Shown piece by piece: positions 16,372 to 24,240 of a stretch of DNA of 58,009 nucleotides. A program made the translations under genes and the position numbers. Origin of the DNA: Streptomyces aureocirculatus. GTDB taxonomy: Bacteria > Actinomycetota > Actinomycetes > Streptomycetales > Streptomycetaceae. Position 1 is the stretch's first letter; each line of letters opens with the position of its first letter. A model generated the notes under the pieces. That model made no database searches. It was not told where the DNA came from and saw nothing but the letters and a program-made list of their open reading frames with translations. Location of the stretch: the NCBI RefSeq assembly GCF_000720475.1, contig NZ_JOAP01000045.1, positions 1 to 58,009 on the forward strand, written 5' to 3'.

Positions 16372-17267
16372 CCAGTGCCCGGACTCCCCGGCTTGCAAGC
16401 GGCGTTCGGTTCGCATCGAGGGTCACACGGATTGTTCGGAACACAATCAGGACGGCAAGCGCTGACCTCATTCCCGTGCGCCTTCCGGATGAGAGCGGTC
16501 GCCTCGTTCATCGCGGGGCCGCTCAGGATAGAGGACAGCGACCCCGCCCGGACGTTGCCAGTGGGGAGCCAGGTCGAGAGAACACACGGAGAGACTTCTC
16601 CGTTCGGCCCTACGGACGCCACTCCGTCCCCGCAACGCCCGCAGAGCCCTGCCGGGTCCGGGGCTTGGCCTGAGGACGCTCCACGTCCGAACAGCCTGAC
16701 GTGGTCGACGCCGATGTTCGTCACGCCCAGGGTTTCGAGATCACGGCGAGTCGCCTCAGTGTCCTTGGCGTCGTCCATGGCGACGATTCCCACCCGTAAA
16801 GGTGTGCCTTGGGCAAGCGCCTTGATGATGTTCTGCCGGGTGCGCTGGTGACTTCGGCGGCCGGTGATGGCGTCGTGTTCGGCTGCCTGGTCCGAGTAGT
16901 ACGAGGTCGCCAGCGACATCCTCTCCTGCCGCAACTGCTCCCACCACGGCTCTGAGACGTGAACGAGGTTGCTGTACACCTCGACACCCATGCCCTTGCT
17001 CAGGGCGAAGTCAGCGATGTCGATTCCGTTGGGGTGCATCATCGGTTCGCCTCCGATGAGTTGCACATGAGGCACGCCCAACCCTGCACCCTCTCTGATC
17101 AGCCGGAACCAGTCGTCACGCTCCATCGACCCGTGATCGCCATTGGGGCCCGATTCGTTGTAGCAGTGCACGCAAGCCAATTGGCACTTGCGCGTGAGGT
17201 CCAGCCACAGCATTCGTGGAGGTTTCAAGGCCTCCGAAAGGGGCTGTTCCGCGGTCGGCGCAGACAT
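16353..17267 (-). CDS. Radical SAM enzyme with SPASM/Twitch-type C-terminus
   Basis: This 304-residue protein starts at ATG 17267 with AAAGGAG at ideal spacing. A CX3CX2C motif (Cys28, Cys32, Cys35, in RKCQLACVHCYNES) binds the SAM-cleaving 4Fe-4S cluster. GGEP follows in QLIGGEPMMHPN. The C-terminal part has CGRC ... VSPC followed by a GN motif, as in auxiliary-cluster domains, and then a further Cys-rich tail with six Cys in ~30 residues. Such enzymes modify ribosomal peptides or small molecules. A TTA codon (16797-16799) makes translation depend on bldA tRNA. Confidence 0.9.
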   Translation of the reverse strand: MSAPTAEQPLSEALKPPRMLWLDLTRKCQLACVHCYNESGPNGDHGSMERDDWFRLIREGAGLGVPHVQLIGGEPMMHPNGIDIADFALSKGMGVEVYSNLVHVSEPWWEQLRQERMSLATSYYSDQAAEHDAITGRRSHQRTRQNIIKALAQGTPLRVGIVAMDDAKDTEATRRDLETLGVTNIGVDHVRLFGRGASSGQAPDPAGLCGRCGDGVASVGPNGEVSPCVLSTWLPTGNVRAGSLSSILSGPAMNEATALIRKAHGNEVSACRPDCVPNNPCDPRCEPNAACKPGSPGTGCPPRN

Positions 17268-17640
17268 GTTCACTCCTTTGATTTGAGGGTGCCTCGTCTG
17301 TCCATCCGGCGTCGGCACTGAGCCGATGCTTCTTGCAGCCCGCCTGAGGGCGGGGACCTTGGGGCCCGGGTCGGGTCGGAGAGAGTAGTTACCACTCCGG
17401 CCGGGGCTGTGCTCGCTCCTGCCGTCCCGTACGGGTGCGAGCGGGATGCCCGGCCGTTGTTATCGCTCTGGGCCGGAAGAGCGGCCCCCCGCAGGCCGGG
17501 CAGGTCTCGTACATCCCGGCCCCGGGTGGCTTCGCGCCTTGTGAACGCCACCCGGTACCTGTTGCTGGTTCAGCAGCCTCCATGGCACGGAGAGGCTGCT
17601 GAGCCGTACCGCGTCCGTGCCGCAACAGACGGACCAGGGG
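17268..17640 (-). other. Gap upstream of the radical SAM gene with hairpins and a gene remnant
   Basis: It holds an 11-bp inverted repeat (arms TCAGCAGCCTC and GAGGCTGCTGA, about 17564-17596), a short GC hairpin near 17339-17354, and a 42-codon zinc-ribbon-like ORF described separately. The hairpins could attenuate transcription between the tiny genes and the radical SAM gene. Confidence 0.4.
17389..17517 (-). CDS. Short zinc-ribbon-like ORF, probably a remnant
   Basis: A 42-codon frame starting MYETCPACGGPLF has one CxxC pair, then a basic Arg-rich tail. Related small actinobacterial proteins, as recalled, carry a second Cys pair that is missing here. No good Shine-Dalgarno (GGCCGGG only). 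Possibly a truncated gene. Confidence 0.3.
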   Translation of the reverse strand, partial: GMYETCPACGGPLFRPRAITTAGHPARTRTGRQERAQPRPEW

Positions 17641-17895
17641 TCATTGGGGATCTGTAGGAGCGAGTGCTTTGAGCTTCGCGACGAGATCACGAACCGCATC
17701 GACTCTCAGGTTGCCGAGGTTCAGAACTGTGTCCCGGCATAGCGCGTGCCGGCACGGCTCAACGATGCTCATGTCATCCAGCTCTGTGATTCCCAGGGAT
17801 TCGAGGACGGCCACCAGCTCGCGCCCCGCTTCAGACAGTTCACTCCGCTCCTCAGTGTCGAAATAGTCGGGGGTAGGCAACTCAAGGCCGATCAT
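17641..17895 (-). CDS. Small acidic protein of the radical SAM cassette
   Basis: This 84-residue protein runs from ATG 17895. It is acidic and mostly helical, with a central CRHALC Cys pair (residues ~48-53) and a C-terminal amphipathic helix (VDAVRDLVAKLKALA). It is co-directional with, and upstream of, the radical SAM gene. It could be a peptide substrate, a carrier or a recognition protein; no family recognised. Confidence 0.6.
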   Translation of the reverse strand: MIGLELPTPDYFDTEERSELSEAGRELVAVLESLGITELDDMSIVEPCRHALCRDTVLNLGNLRVDAVRDLVAKLKALAPTDPQ

Positions 17896-17898
17896 TTC

Positions 17899-18105
17899 CT
17901 AGTCCTTGGAAGTCTCTGAGCGAGGCGGGCGGGCGATGGGCATGGTGGTGTCGGTCGTGATTAGCTGCACCAAGGCCCCGACCTCTGTGCTGCTCGGACC
18001 CTTCCACGGCTGGCGCCCACGGGCTCTCTGCCAGCGGTTGCCCGGCGAGGTGGGCGGCTGAGTGATCTCCCGGCCCTCGACGTGCGTTGGACCGAAGGGC
18101 TGCAA
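17899..18105 (-). CDS. Possible small protein, in frame after the preceding stop
   Basis: Sixty-eight codons from a TTG at 18105, lacking a Shine-Dalgarno. The frame is continuous with the gene ending at 18130, separated only by its TGA and eight codons. The product is Pro/Arg-rich and ends RPPRSETSKD. It may be a real small gene, or the tail of a formerly longer protein cut by a stop codon. Confidence 0.35.
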   Translation of the reverse strand: MQPFGPTHVEGREITQPPTSPGNRWQRARGRQPWKGPSSTEVGALVQLITTDTTMPIARPPRSETSKD

Positions 18106-18129
18106 GGACGCGTCGGAGTGCCAGCAGTA

Positions 18130-18333
18130 TCACCGGTCCGCCTCCTCCAGGACGGCGGAGAGGTCCGAAGCAAGCCGCTCGGGCGAAACCGTGGGAGACA
18201 AGTCCTGGGGGTCTGCGTCCCACTCCGTACCGCCGCCGAGCGGACGCAGTTGGACTGTCCCCCATGCGGTGTCCATGACCTCACCGGACCGCTTGGCTTT
18301 CGCGTCGTACACCGTCTCGTGCAGCTCCGGCAT
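18130..18333 (-). CDS. Small actinobacterial protein with LRPxGGGxEWDA motif
   Basis: This 67-residue protein starts at ATG 18333 overlapping the previous stop (TGATG). The pattern MPELHETVYDAKAKRSGEVM followed by VQLRPLGGGTEWDA matches a very common, uncharacterised family of Streptomyces small proteins often found beside XRE regulators (from memory). Beta-rich, soluble. Confidence 0.7.
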   Translation of the reverse strand: MPELHETVYDAKAKRSGEVMDTAWGTVQLRPLGGGTEWDADPQDLSPTVSPERLASDLSAVLEEADR

Positions 18334-18614
18334 CACAACAGCCCCCCGAGCGCGTCAGCAACGGTGTCCAGGTCGGCATGTGCAGTGTCGACGAACCCGC
18401 CAGGCGGGCGCCACATCACCAACTCGTTTGGGTCGAGGGCACGTACGTCCCGAATGGGCATCGTCGTACCGTCTCTCCGCTGAATTCTCTGACCATCGCC
18501 GTTGACACGCGCTCCCGGCTGCATGTTCTCGACCGCCTTAGGGGGAGAGGTCTTCTGGCAACCAGTCAAGGGGTGTCGGCGCTTGTGGGACAGGTGGTTT
18601 CGGGGGCGGCTCAT
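18333..18614 (-). CDS. Small hypothetical protein, first gene of the cassette's minus-strand operon
   Basis: Ninety-three residues if started at ATG 18614, which has GGGGGAA upstream. Shorter starts at 18524 or 18461 are possible. The conserved-looking core is the C-terminal half (VRALDPNELVMWRPPGG ... DTVADALGGLL). The stop overlaps the next gene's ATG. Divergent from the TPR regulator. Function unknown. Confidence 0.55.
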   Translation of the reverse strand: MSRPRNHLSHKRRHPLTGCQKTSPPKAVENMQPGARVNGDGQRIQRRDGTTMPIRDVRALDPNELVMWRPPGGFVDTAHADLDTVADALGGLL

Positions 18615-18645
18615 CGCATTCCCCCGGTGATTTTTACCTGTGGGA

Positions 18646-18675
18646 TGTCACTGAGTGGTGGCGGGTCGCTACCGT
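18646..18675 (+). promoter_or_regulatory. Promoter giving a probable leaderless mRNA for the cassette regulator
   Basis: TGTCAC (18646-18651) and TACCGT (18670-18675) are 18 bp apart. The expected +1 falls on the GTG at 18682, which has no Shine-Dalgarno. Leaderless messages are frequent in Streptomyces. Confidence 0.45.
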
Positions 18676-18681
18676 CAGACT

Positions 18682-19926
18682 GTGTACGCAAACGCCGCAC
18701 TAGAGGCGCGCATGAGGCAACTCGCCATCGGACAAGCCGAGTTGGCGAGGCTCGTCAACACCGAGCTGGAGAAACTGACAGGCTCATTGGGCCGAGTCAC
18801 TGACTCAGATGTCCGGCGTTGGTTACGGGCCGATACCAGGTGGCCGCAGGACCGGATCAGGCTTTGCATCGAGAGGGTTCTGCAGGCGACGGCAGCAGAC
18901 CTAGGTTTCGTTGTAAGAGGCAAGCAGAGATCGGGCCGACCGGAGGACGACGTGCACCGCCGTAAGTTTCTTACCGCCGCGGGCGTCACATCTCTGGCGA
19001 TCGCTGCGCCTTCCAGCAAGCGGCTCGGCCTCAGTGACGTCTACCGGTTCCACGATGAGTACGTTCGGATCCTCGAAGATGACTGGCGTTTCGGAGGTCT
19101 CCAAGGCGTTGAGACGCACGCAACGGAACTAGCTCTCCGTATCCGTTCGTCCCTGTCTCTCGGCGCCACATCGAGCGGTGTCCGCAAGCGGCTGCATCGC
19201 CTCGCCTCGGATGTGAGCAGCTCGGCCGCGTTCGCTGCCATCGACGCAAAATCCCACAGGCGGGCTCGCACGCATCTTGAGAAAGCCGTGACGTTCGCTG
19301 GCCTATCCGGAGACAGCGAAACGCAATATCATGTCTGGAATCACTTAGCCATGACTGCATGTCAGCGTGAAGACTTCGCGGAAGGAGCTGCCGCAGCAGA
19401 TGTGATGAAATCCCTGGCGATTGCACGACGAGATCCTCTGTATGCATCATTGAGTCACATGCGGAATGCTCGATCCTTGGCGAGGATGAACCATCCCAGT
19501 AGCTGTATCCGCGCCCTCAGTGCCGCCGAGAACTCCTTTAGTCGCGCCACAGAAGCGGACCGGCCGGAGTGGATCACCTTCTACGATCAGAGTGAAGTCT
19601 GCGGCCTCGGCGCTAGCATCTGGTTCGCTCTAGGCCAATACGATCGCGCGGAGGCTCTATTCCATAAAACCCTGAGTTCGATCCGCCCTGAGATGATTCG
19701 AAATCGCGCACTCTACACTACTCACCTGGCGCTCTCGCAGGCTCGTCAGGGAGAGTTGGAGTTGGCGTGCTTCACGGGGCTTAAGGCCTACGAAATCCTA
19801 CCTCAGGGCTCTGGGTCCAAGCGCACCACTGACATGCTCGGGAAGGTCCGCCGCACTCTTAAGGACTCAGGGTCGAAGGCACCTGAGGTCACCGACTGGA
19901 TCGAGAGGTCTCGCCAATGGATCTGA
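18682..19926 (+). CDS. HTH regulator with TPR-like domain, bldA-dependent
   Basis: About 414 residues from GTG 18682 (leaderless start preferred; GTGs at 18655 and 18658 are also in frame). Residues ~5-75 form a divergent XRE-like helix-turn-helix (IGQAELARLVN ... VRRWLRADTRWP). A short linker is followed by HRRKFLTAAGVTSLAIAAP, which resembles the hinge of Streptomyces TPR regulators. TPR-like helices run to the C-terminus. Two TTA codons (18823-18825, 19345-19347) predict bldA control. Lower GC and AT-ending codons than the core genes suggest acquisition by transfer. Confidence 0.82.
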   Translation: MYANAALEARMRQLAIGQAELARLVNTELEKLTGSLGRVTDSDVRRWLRADTRWPQDRIRLCIERVLQATAADLGFVVRGKQRSGRPEDDVHRRKFLTAAGVTSLAIAAPSSKRLGLSDVYRFHDEYVRILEDDWRFGGLQGVETHATELALRIRSSLSLGATSSGVRKRLHRLASDVSSSAAFAAIDAKSHRRARTHLEKAVTFAGLSGDSETQYHVWNHLAMTACQREDFAEGAAAADVMKSLAIARRDPLYASLSHMRNARSLARMNHPSSCIRALSAAENSFSRATEADRPEWITFYDQSEVCGLGASIWFALGQYDRAEALFHKTLSSIRPEMIRNRALYTTHLALSQARQGELELACFTGLKAYEILPQGSGSKRTTDMLGKVRRTLKDSGSKAPEVTDWIERSRQWI

Positions 19927-20438
19927 AGCATTACGGCCACAAAGACGCGAAGGACATCAGGGCTCTGCTCCTCGACATCCACGACGACGCGTATGCAGAG
20001 GAGCGCGACGACTTTCATTCTCGCGACCGATTCGCGCAATTCGTAGACGCATGGTCAGCAAAGGAGACTTGGGCGTGCGTGATCGGCTTCGAGAAGGGCG
20101 ATCCTGTCGGGTACGCGTACGGTGCCGCCTTCAGTCCTGGAGGATGGTGGCGCGGCGTTCAAGACCCTGCGTGGTTGACGCCGGAGACCAGAGTTTTCGC
20201 CGTCTCCGAGTTGATGGTGGACCCACGATGGAGGAAGACCGGCGCCTCGGTAGCACTCCATGACGCGCTTCTCGGTACTCAGAACGCCGACTATGCAACG
20301 CTGTTCGTCGACACTGCACACCCCCGTGTGATCGCCCTGTACGAAGAGTGGGGCTACGGCAAGCTCAGCGAGTCAAAGCCGTTCGACGATGCCCCGCTAT
20401 ATGCCGTCATGGTCAAACAGCTCTCAAAGCCTAGGTGA
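19917..20438 (+). CDS. GNAT-family N-acetyltransferase
   Basis: This 173-residue protein starts at ATG 19917, overlapping the regulator stop by 10 bp, so it is translationally coupled. Core GNAT elements are VFAVSELMVDPRWRKTGASVALHD (motif A, with an imperfect Q/RxxGxG/A loop) and ALYEEWGYGK (motif B). Members acetylate amines of small molecules or proteins with acetyl-CoA. Genomic coupling to the cassette regulator hints that the target belongs to the same system. Confidence 0.85.
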   Translation: MDLKHYGHKDAKDIRALLLDIHDDAYAEERDDFHSRDRFAQFVDAWSAKETWACVIGFEKGDPVGYAYGAAFSPGGWWRGVQDPAWLTPETRVFAVSELMVDPRWRKTGASVALHDALLGTQNADYATLFVDTAHPRVIALYEEWGYGKLSESKPFDDAPLYAVMVKQLSKPR

Positions 20439-20516
20439 TACGCCTTATCAGCGGGGCCGGAAGGCCGACTCATCCCACCAGTAGTGGCGCCAGCGTCGAA
20501 GAGCACCCGGGGACAG

Positions 20517-20551
20517 CAAGAAGCCCTCCACGGCAGGCGGAGGGCTTCTTG
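20517..20551. terminator. Bidirectional terminator between GNAT gene and ABC permease
   Basis: A perfect 13-bp stem (CAAGAAGCCCTCC with its complement) and a 9-nt loop, with A- and T-rich flanks at the base. It lies between the convergent acetyltransferase and permease genes and marks the right edge of the cassette. Confidence 0.8.
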
Positions 20552-20579
20552 GCAGGGTGACGCTGAGGCGGGGGCGTCG

Positions 20580-21437
20580 TCAGGCCGCTGCCGAGCGGTA
20601 CTTGCGGACCGCCAGCGTGCGGAAGATCAGCAGGATCACCACGGACCAGATCACCGAGGCGAGCACCGGATGCCGCATGGGCCAGGCGTCGGGGGTCTGG
20701 AAGCCGGGCGGGAGGTTGCCGAACAGTTCGCGGCAGGCCTGGACCGTGGTGCTGAACGGGTTCCACTCGGCGATGTGCCGGAAGAACGTCGGCAGTTTGT
20801 TGGAGTCCACGAAGGCGTTCGAGATGAACGTGAGGGGGAACAGCCAGATCAGTCCGCCCGAGGTCGCGGCCTCCGGCGTGCGGACCGACAGGCCGATCAG
20901 GGCGCCGATCCACGAGAAGGCGTACCCGAGCAGGAGCAGCAGGCCGAAGCCCGCGAGGATCTTGCCGAAGTTCTCGTGCGTGCGCCAGCCGAGGAGCAGG
21001 GCGACGCCCGCGAGGACTATCAGGGTCAGCGCGGTCTGCGCCAGGTCGGCGATGGTGCGGCCGGTGAGGACGGCGCCGCGTGCCATGGGCAGCGAACGGA
21101 ACCGGTCGATCAGGCCCTTGTGCATGTCGTCGGCGATGCCCGCGCCCGCACCGGCCGTGGCGAAGGTGACGGTCTGCGCGAAGATGCCCGCCATCAGGAA
21201 GTTGCGGTAGTCCTGCGACGAGATCGAGCCGCCGACCTGGATGGACCCACCGAAGACGTACGTGAAGAGGATCACGAACATCACGGGCTGGATGAGTCCG
21301 AAGAGGACCACCTCGGGGATCCGGATCATGCGGATCAGATTCCGCTTGGCGACGACCAGGGAGTCCCTGACGGACTGGCGGATGCCGCCGGCGGGCCTGG
21401 GCCCTGCCTTGAGCGCGGTGTCGGTGGCGGTACTCAC
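20580..21437 (-). CDS. ABC-2 type transporter permease (DrrB family)
   Basis: This 285-residue protein has a GTG start at 21437 overlapping the ATPase stop (GTGA). About six membrane helices are seen, with the family's R-S/LPMARGAVLTGRTIAD segment after helix 2. It would form the membrane channel of an exporter for hydrophobic drugs or lipids together with the ATPase gene upstream. The substrate is not readable. Confidence 0.92.
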   Translation of the reverse strand: MSTATDTALKAGPRPAGGIRQSVRDSLVVAKRNLIRMIRIPEVVLFGLIQPVMFVILFTYVFGGSIQVGGSISSQDYRNFLMAGIFAQTVTFATAGAGAGIADDMHKGLIDRFRSLPMARGAVLTGRTIADLAQTALTLIVLAGVALLLGWRTHENFGKILAGFGLLLLLGYAFSWIGALIGLSVRTPEAATSGGLIWLFPLTFISNAFVDSNKLPTFFRHIAEWNPFSTTVQACRELFGNLPPGFQTPDAWPMRHPVLASVIWSVVILLIFRTLAVRKYRSAAA

Positions 21438-22543
21438 TTGTCGGCCTCCTTCTTGCGCTGCGGCTCGGCGCCGGGACTGCGCTGCGACTCGGCGCCGGGA
21501 CTGCGCCGCGACCCCGCGGCGGGACTGTGCTGCGACCGGGCGCCGTGCCCGGGCCTGAGCTCGGTGTCGGCTTCGGTGTCCGCGCCGTTGCCCTCGTCCG
21601 CCAACTCCGCCGCGTGGCCGGTGAGGGAGATGAAGACGTCGTCGAGGGTGGGGCGGCGCAGCCCGATGTCGTCGATCTCGATGCCGCGGGCGTCCAGCTC
21701 GCGGATGACCTCGGCGAGCAGCTTGGCGCCGCCGGTGACGGGGACGGTCAGCTTGCGGGTGTGCTCGGCGACGGCGACCTCGCCCTTGCCGAAGCCGCGA
21801 AGCACCTCGGAGGCGGTGGCGATGCGCTCGCGGTCGTGCACCACGACCTCGACGCGCTCGCCGCCGGTCCGCGCCTTGAGCTGGTCCGAGGTGCCCCGGG
21901 CGATGACGCGGCCGTGGTCGACGACGCAGATGTCGTGCGCCAAGTGGTCGGCTTCTTCCAGATACTGCGTGGTCAGGAGCAGGGTCGTGCCGCCCGCGAC
22001 GAGTTCCTGGATGACCTCCCACAGGCCCTGGCGGTTGCGCGGGTCGAGGCCTGTCGTCGGCTCGTCCATGAACATCACGGGGGGCGACACGACTAGGGCG
22101 GCGGCGAGGTCGAGGCGGCGGCGCATACCGCCGGAGTAGGTCTTGGAGGGGCGGTCGGCGGCGTCGGCGAGGTGGAAACGGTCGAGCAGCTCACCGGCCC
22201 GCGCCTTGGCCTCCTTGGCCTTCATCTGATAGAGCTGGCCGACCATCTGGAGGTTCTCACGGCCCGTCAGATATTCGTCCACAGCGGCGAACTGTCCGGA
22301 GAGGCCGATGGAGCGCCGGACTTCGTTCGGATGCTTCAGGACGTCGATCCCGGCGACGGTCGCCCTGCCGCTGTCGGGCGTGAGCAGCGTCGTCAGACAG
22401 CGGACCGCGGTGGTCTTTCCGGCGCCGTTCGGCCCGAGCAGGCCGAGGACGGTGCCTTCCGGGACATCGAGATCGACGCCGTCCAGAGCCCTTACGTCAC
22501 CGAAGGTCTTCACCAGACCTTCGGCGTAGATGGCGCCTGGCAT
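21434..22543 (-). CDS. ABC transporter ATP-binding protein (DrrA family)
   Basis: This 369-residue protein has Walker A GPNGAGKTT (~36-44), a Q-loop in LSGQFAAVDE, signature YSGGMRRR, Walker B VMFMDEPTTGLD, and the DrrA-type C-terminal domain ending in RRPTLDDVFISLTG. The last ~40 residues are a low-complexity tail with repeated RSPGAE/QRSPGAE units encoded by short DNA repeats at 21450-21540. It couples to the DrrB-like permease. An upstream 16-bp dyad may be an operator. Confidence 0.94.
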   Translation of the reverse strand: MPGAIYAEGLVKTFGDVRALDGVDLDVPEGTVLGLLGPNGAGKTTAVRCLTTLLTPDSGRATVAGIDVLKHPNEVRRSIGLSGQFAAVDEYLTGRENLQMVGQLYQMKAKEAKARAGELLDRFHLADAADRPSKTYSGGMRRRLDLAAALVVSPPVMFMDEPTTGLDPRNRQGLWEVIQELVAGGTTLLLTTQYLEEADHLAHDICVVDHGRVIARGTSDQLKARTGGERVEVVVHDRERIATASEVLRGFGKGEVAVAEHTRKLTVPVTGGAKLLAEVIRELDARGIEIDDIGLRRPTLDDVFISLTGHAAELADEGNGADTEADTELRPGHGARSQHSPAAGSRRSPGAESQRSPGAEPQRKKEADK

Positions 22544-22862
22544 GTGGGTCTCCCATGGTGTGGGTGGAACCTGGCGAATGCGTCAGGGGGCTACCTGGCA
22601 AAAAGTTTAGGTTTGTCGGGTCCTGCTTGCCCAACGCTTTTCCTGGCGTCGGCATGCCAGGACACTAACGCGATACATCGCGTCTGTTCAACGGGAACGG
22701 CGAAGTCCGTATGTCCCCTCGGTGCACGCACGTCCACACGCGGCGCACGCGGCACCCCCGCACGCCCCCGGAAGGCGGTCCCCTCACCCGACGACCGCCC
22801 TCACCCACGGCCGGGCGTCCCCTCACCCGACGACCGCCCTCACCCGACGACCGGCCGTCCCC
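22544..22862. other. Intergenic region with operator-like dyad and short repeats
   Basis: It contains the promoter region of the exporter operon, the dyad at 22668-22683, and near 22775-22855 several copies of a CTCACCCGACGACCGCCC-like unit just 3' of ilvA. No gene is supported. Confidence 0.55.
22668..22683. promoter_or_regulatory. 16-bp dyad upstream of the DrrAB operon
   Basis: ACGCGATACATCGCGT: 7-bp arms ACGCGAT and ATCGCGT around AC. It sits ~125 bp upstream of the ATPase start in a locally AT-richer promoter region. It could bind a TetR- or PadR-type repressor encoded elsewhere. Confidence 0.45.
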
Positions 22863-24095
22863 TCAGCCGATGACCAGGTACCCCGCCGCCCGCAACGCCC
22901 CGCCGACCTCGGCGCAGTGTTCCGGGCCCTTCGTCTCCAGTTGGAGCTCCACCTCCGCCTCGGTGAGGCCGAGCCGGGGGTCGGTGCGTACATGGCGTAC
23001 GTCCAGGACGTTGGCGTCCACCTCCGACAGCACGCCGAGCAGCGTGGCAAGCGCGCCAGGGCGGTCCGTCAGGCGCAGCCGCAGCGACAGATAGCGGCCC
23101 GCCGCCGCCATGCCGTGGCGCAGGGTGCGCTGCATCAGGAGCGGGTCCACATTGCCGCCGGAGAGCAGCGCGACGACGGGGCCGCCCGCGAAGGCGCCCG
23201 GGTCGCTCAGGAGCGCGGCGACCGGGCTCGCGCCCGCGGGTTCGACGACCATCTTCGCCCGCTCCAGACAGAGCAGCAAGGCACTGGACAGCTCGTCCTC
23301 GGAGACGGTGACGATCTCGTCCACGAGTTCCTCGACGATGCGGAACGGCACGTCCCCGGGCCGCCCCACCTTGATGCCGTCCGCCATGGTCACCGGATTG
23401 TCGACGGACACCGGCCGCCCCGCGGCGAGCGAGGGCGGGTACGCGGCGGAGCCCGCGGCCTGCACACCGACAAGCCGCACGTCCGGGCGCACCGCCTTCA
23501 CGGCCACGGCGATGCCCGCGGCGAGCCCGCCACCGCCCACGCCGACGACGACGGTGCGCACCTCCGGGCACTGCTCCAGGATCTCCAGGCCGACGGTGCC
23601 CTGCCCGGCGACGACGTCCGGGTGGTCGAAGGGGTGGATGAAGACCGCGCCGGTCTCCCTGGCGTAGTCCTGCGCCGCGGCCAGCGTCTCGTCGACGACC
23701 TGGCCGCGCAGGCGGACCTCCGCGCCGTACTCCCGGGTCGCCGCGACCTTCGGCAGCGGGGCGCCGACCGGCATGAACACCGTCGAGCGCACGCCGAGCA
23801 GCGAGGACGCGAGGGCCACGCCCTGGGCGTGGTTGCCCGCGCTGGCCGCGACGACGCCGGCGGCGCGCTCCTCGGGCAGCAGCCCGGAGATCCGCACATA
23901 GGCGCCGCGCAGCTTGAAGGATCCGGTCCGCTGGAGGTTCTCGCACTTCAGGTGCACCGGGGCACCGACGAGCCGCGAGAGGTGCCGGCTGCCTTCCATG
24001 GCGGTGACCCGGGAGACGCCGACGAGCATCTTCTGTGCGCCGCGCACGTCGTCGAGCGTCACCGACGGAAAGGAGCGAGTGGTGCGGTAGCTCAT
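22863..24095 (-). CDS. ilvA: Threonine ammonia-lyase
   Basis: This 410-residue PLP enzyme converts threonine to 2-oxobutyrate and ammonia, feeding isoleucine or propionyl-CoA. The PLP Lys is in TGSFKLRGAY; the phosphate-binding Gly-rich loop is GVGGGGLAAG. A C-terminal ACT-like domain (~330-405, LSLRLRLTDRPGALATLLG) is present. The single ACT domain and length resemble the short (catabolic-type) enzymes of actinobacteria. Start at ATG 24095. Confidence 0.93.
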   Translation of the reverse strand: MSYRTTRSFPSVTLDDVRGAQKMLVGVSRVTAMEGSRHLSRLVGAPVHLKCENLQRTGSFKLRGAYVRISGLLPEERAAGVVAASAGNHAQGVALASSLLGVRSTVFMPVGAPLPKVAATREYGAEVRLRGQVVDETLAAAQDYARETGAVFIHPFDHPDVVAGQGTVGLEILEQCPEVRTVVVGVGGGGLAAGIAVAVKAVRPDVRLVGVQAAGSAAYPPSLAAGRPVSVDNPVTMADGIKVGRPGDVPFRIVEELVDEIVTVSEDELSSALLLCLERAKMVVEPAGASPVAALLSDPGAFAGGPVVALLSGGNVDPLLMQRTLRHGMAAAGRYLSLRLRLTDRPGALATLLGVLSEVDANVLDVRHVRTDPRLGLTEAEVELQLETKGPEHCAEVGGALRAAGYLVIG

Positions 24096-24240
24096 GACTG
24101 CAGTCTCGCAGTTCACGCCCGCCTCCTCTCCGTGTGACCAAGCCGCGAGACGGGTTTGCGCAGCGCCGGTACGGGTAGCGCCGGGGCCGCGTACCCTGTC
24201 CCCCAATCCACCACTCTTCACATGAAGTGAGCCCCCGGCC

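Noticed and set aside
17882..18265. 127-codon minus-strand ORF over the small cassette genes
   Set aside because: Overlaps better-supported small genes in another frame; composition is typical of a shadow frame.
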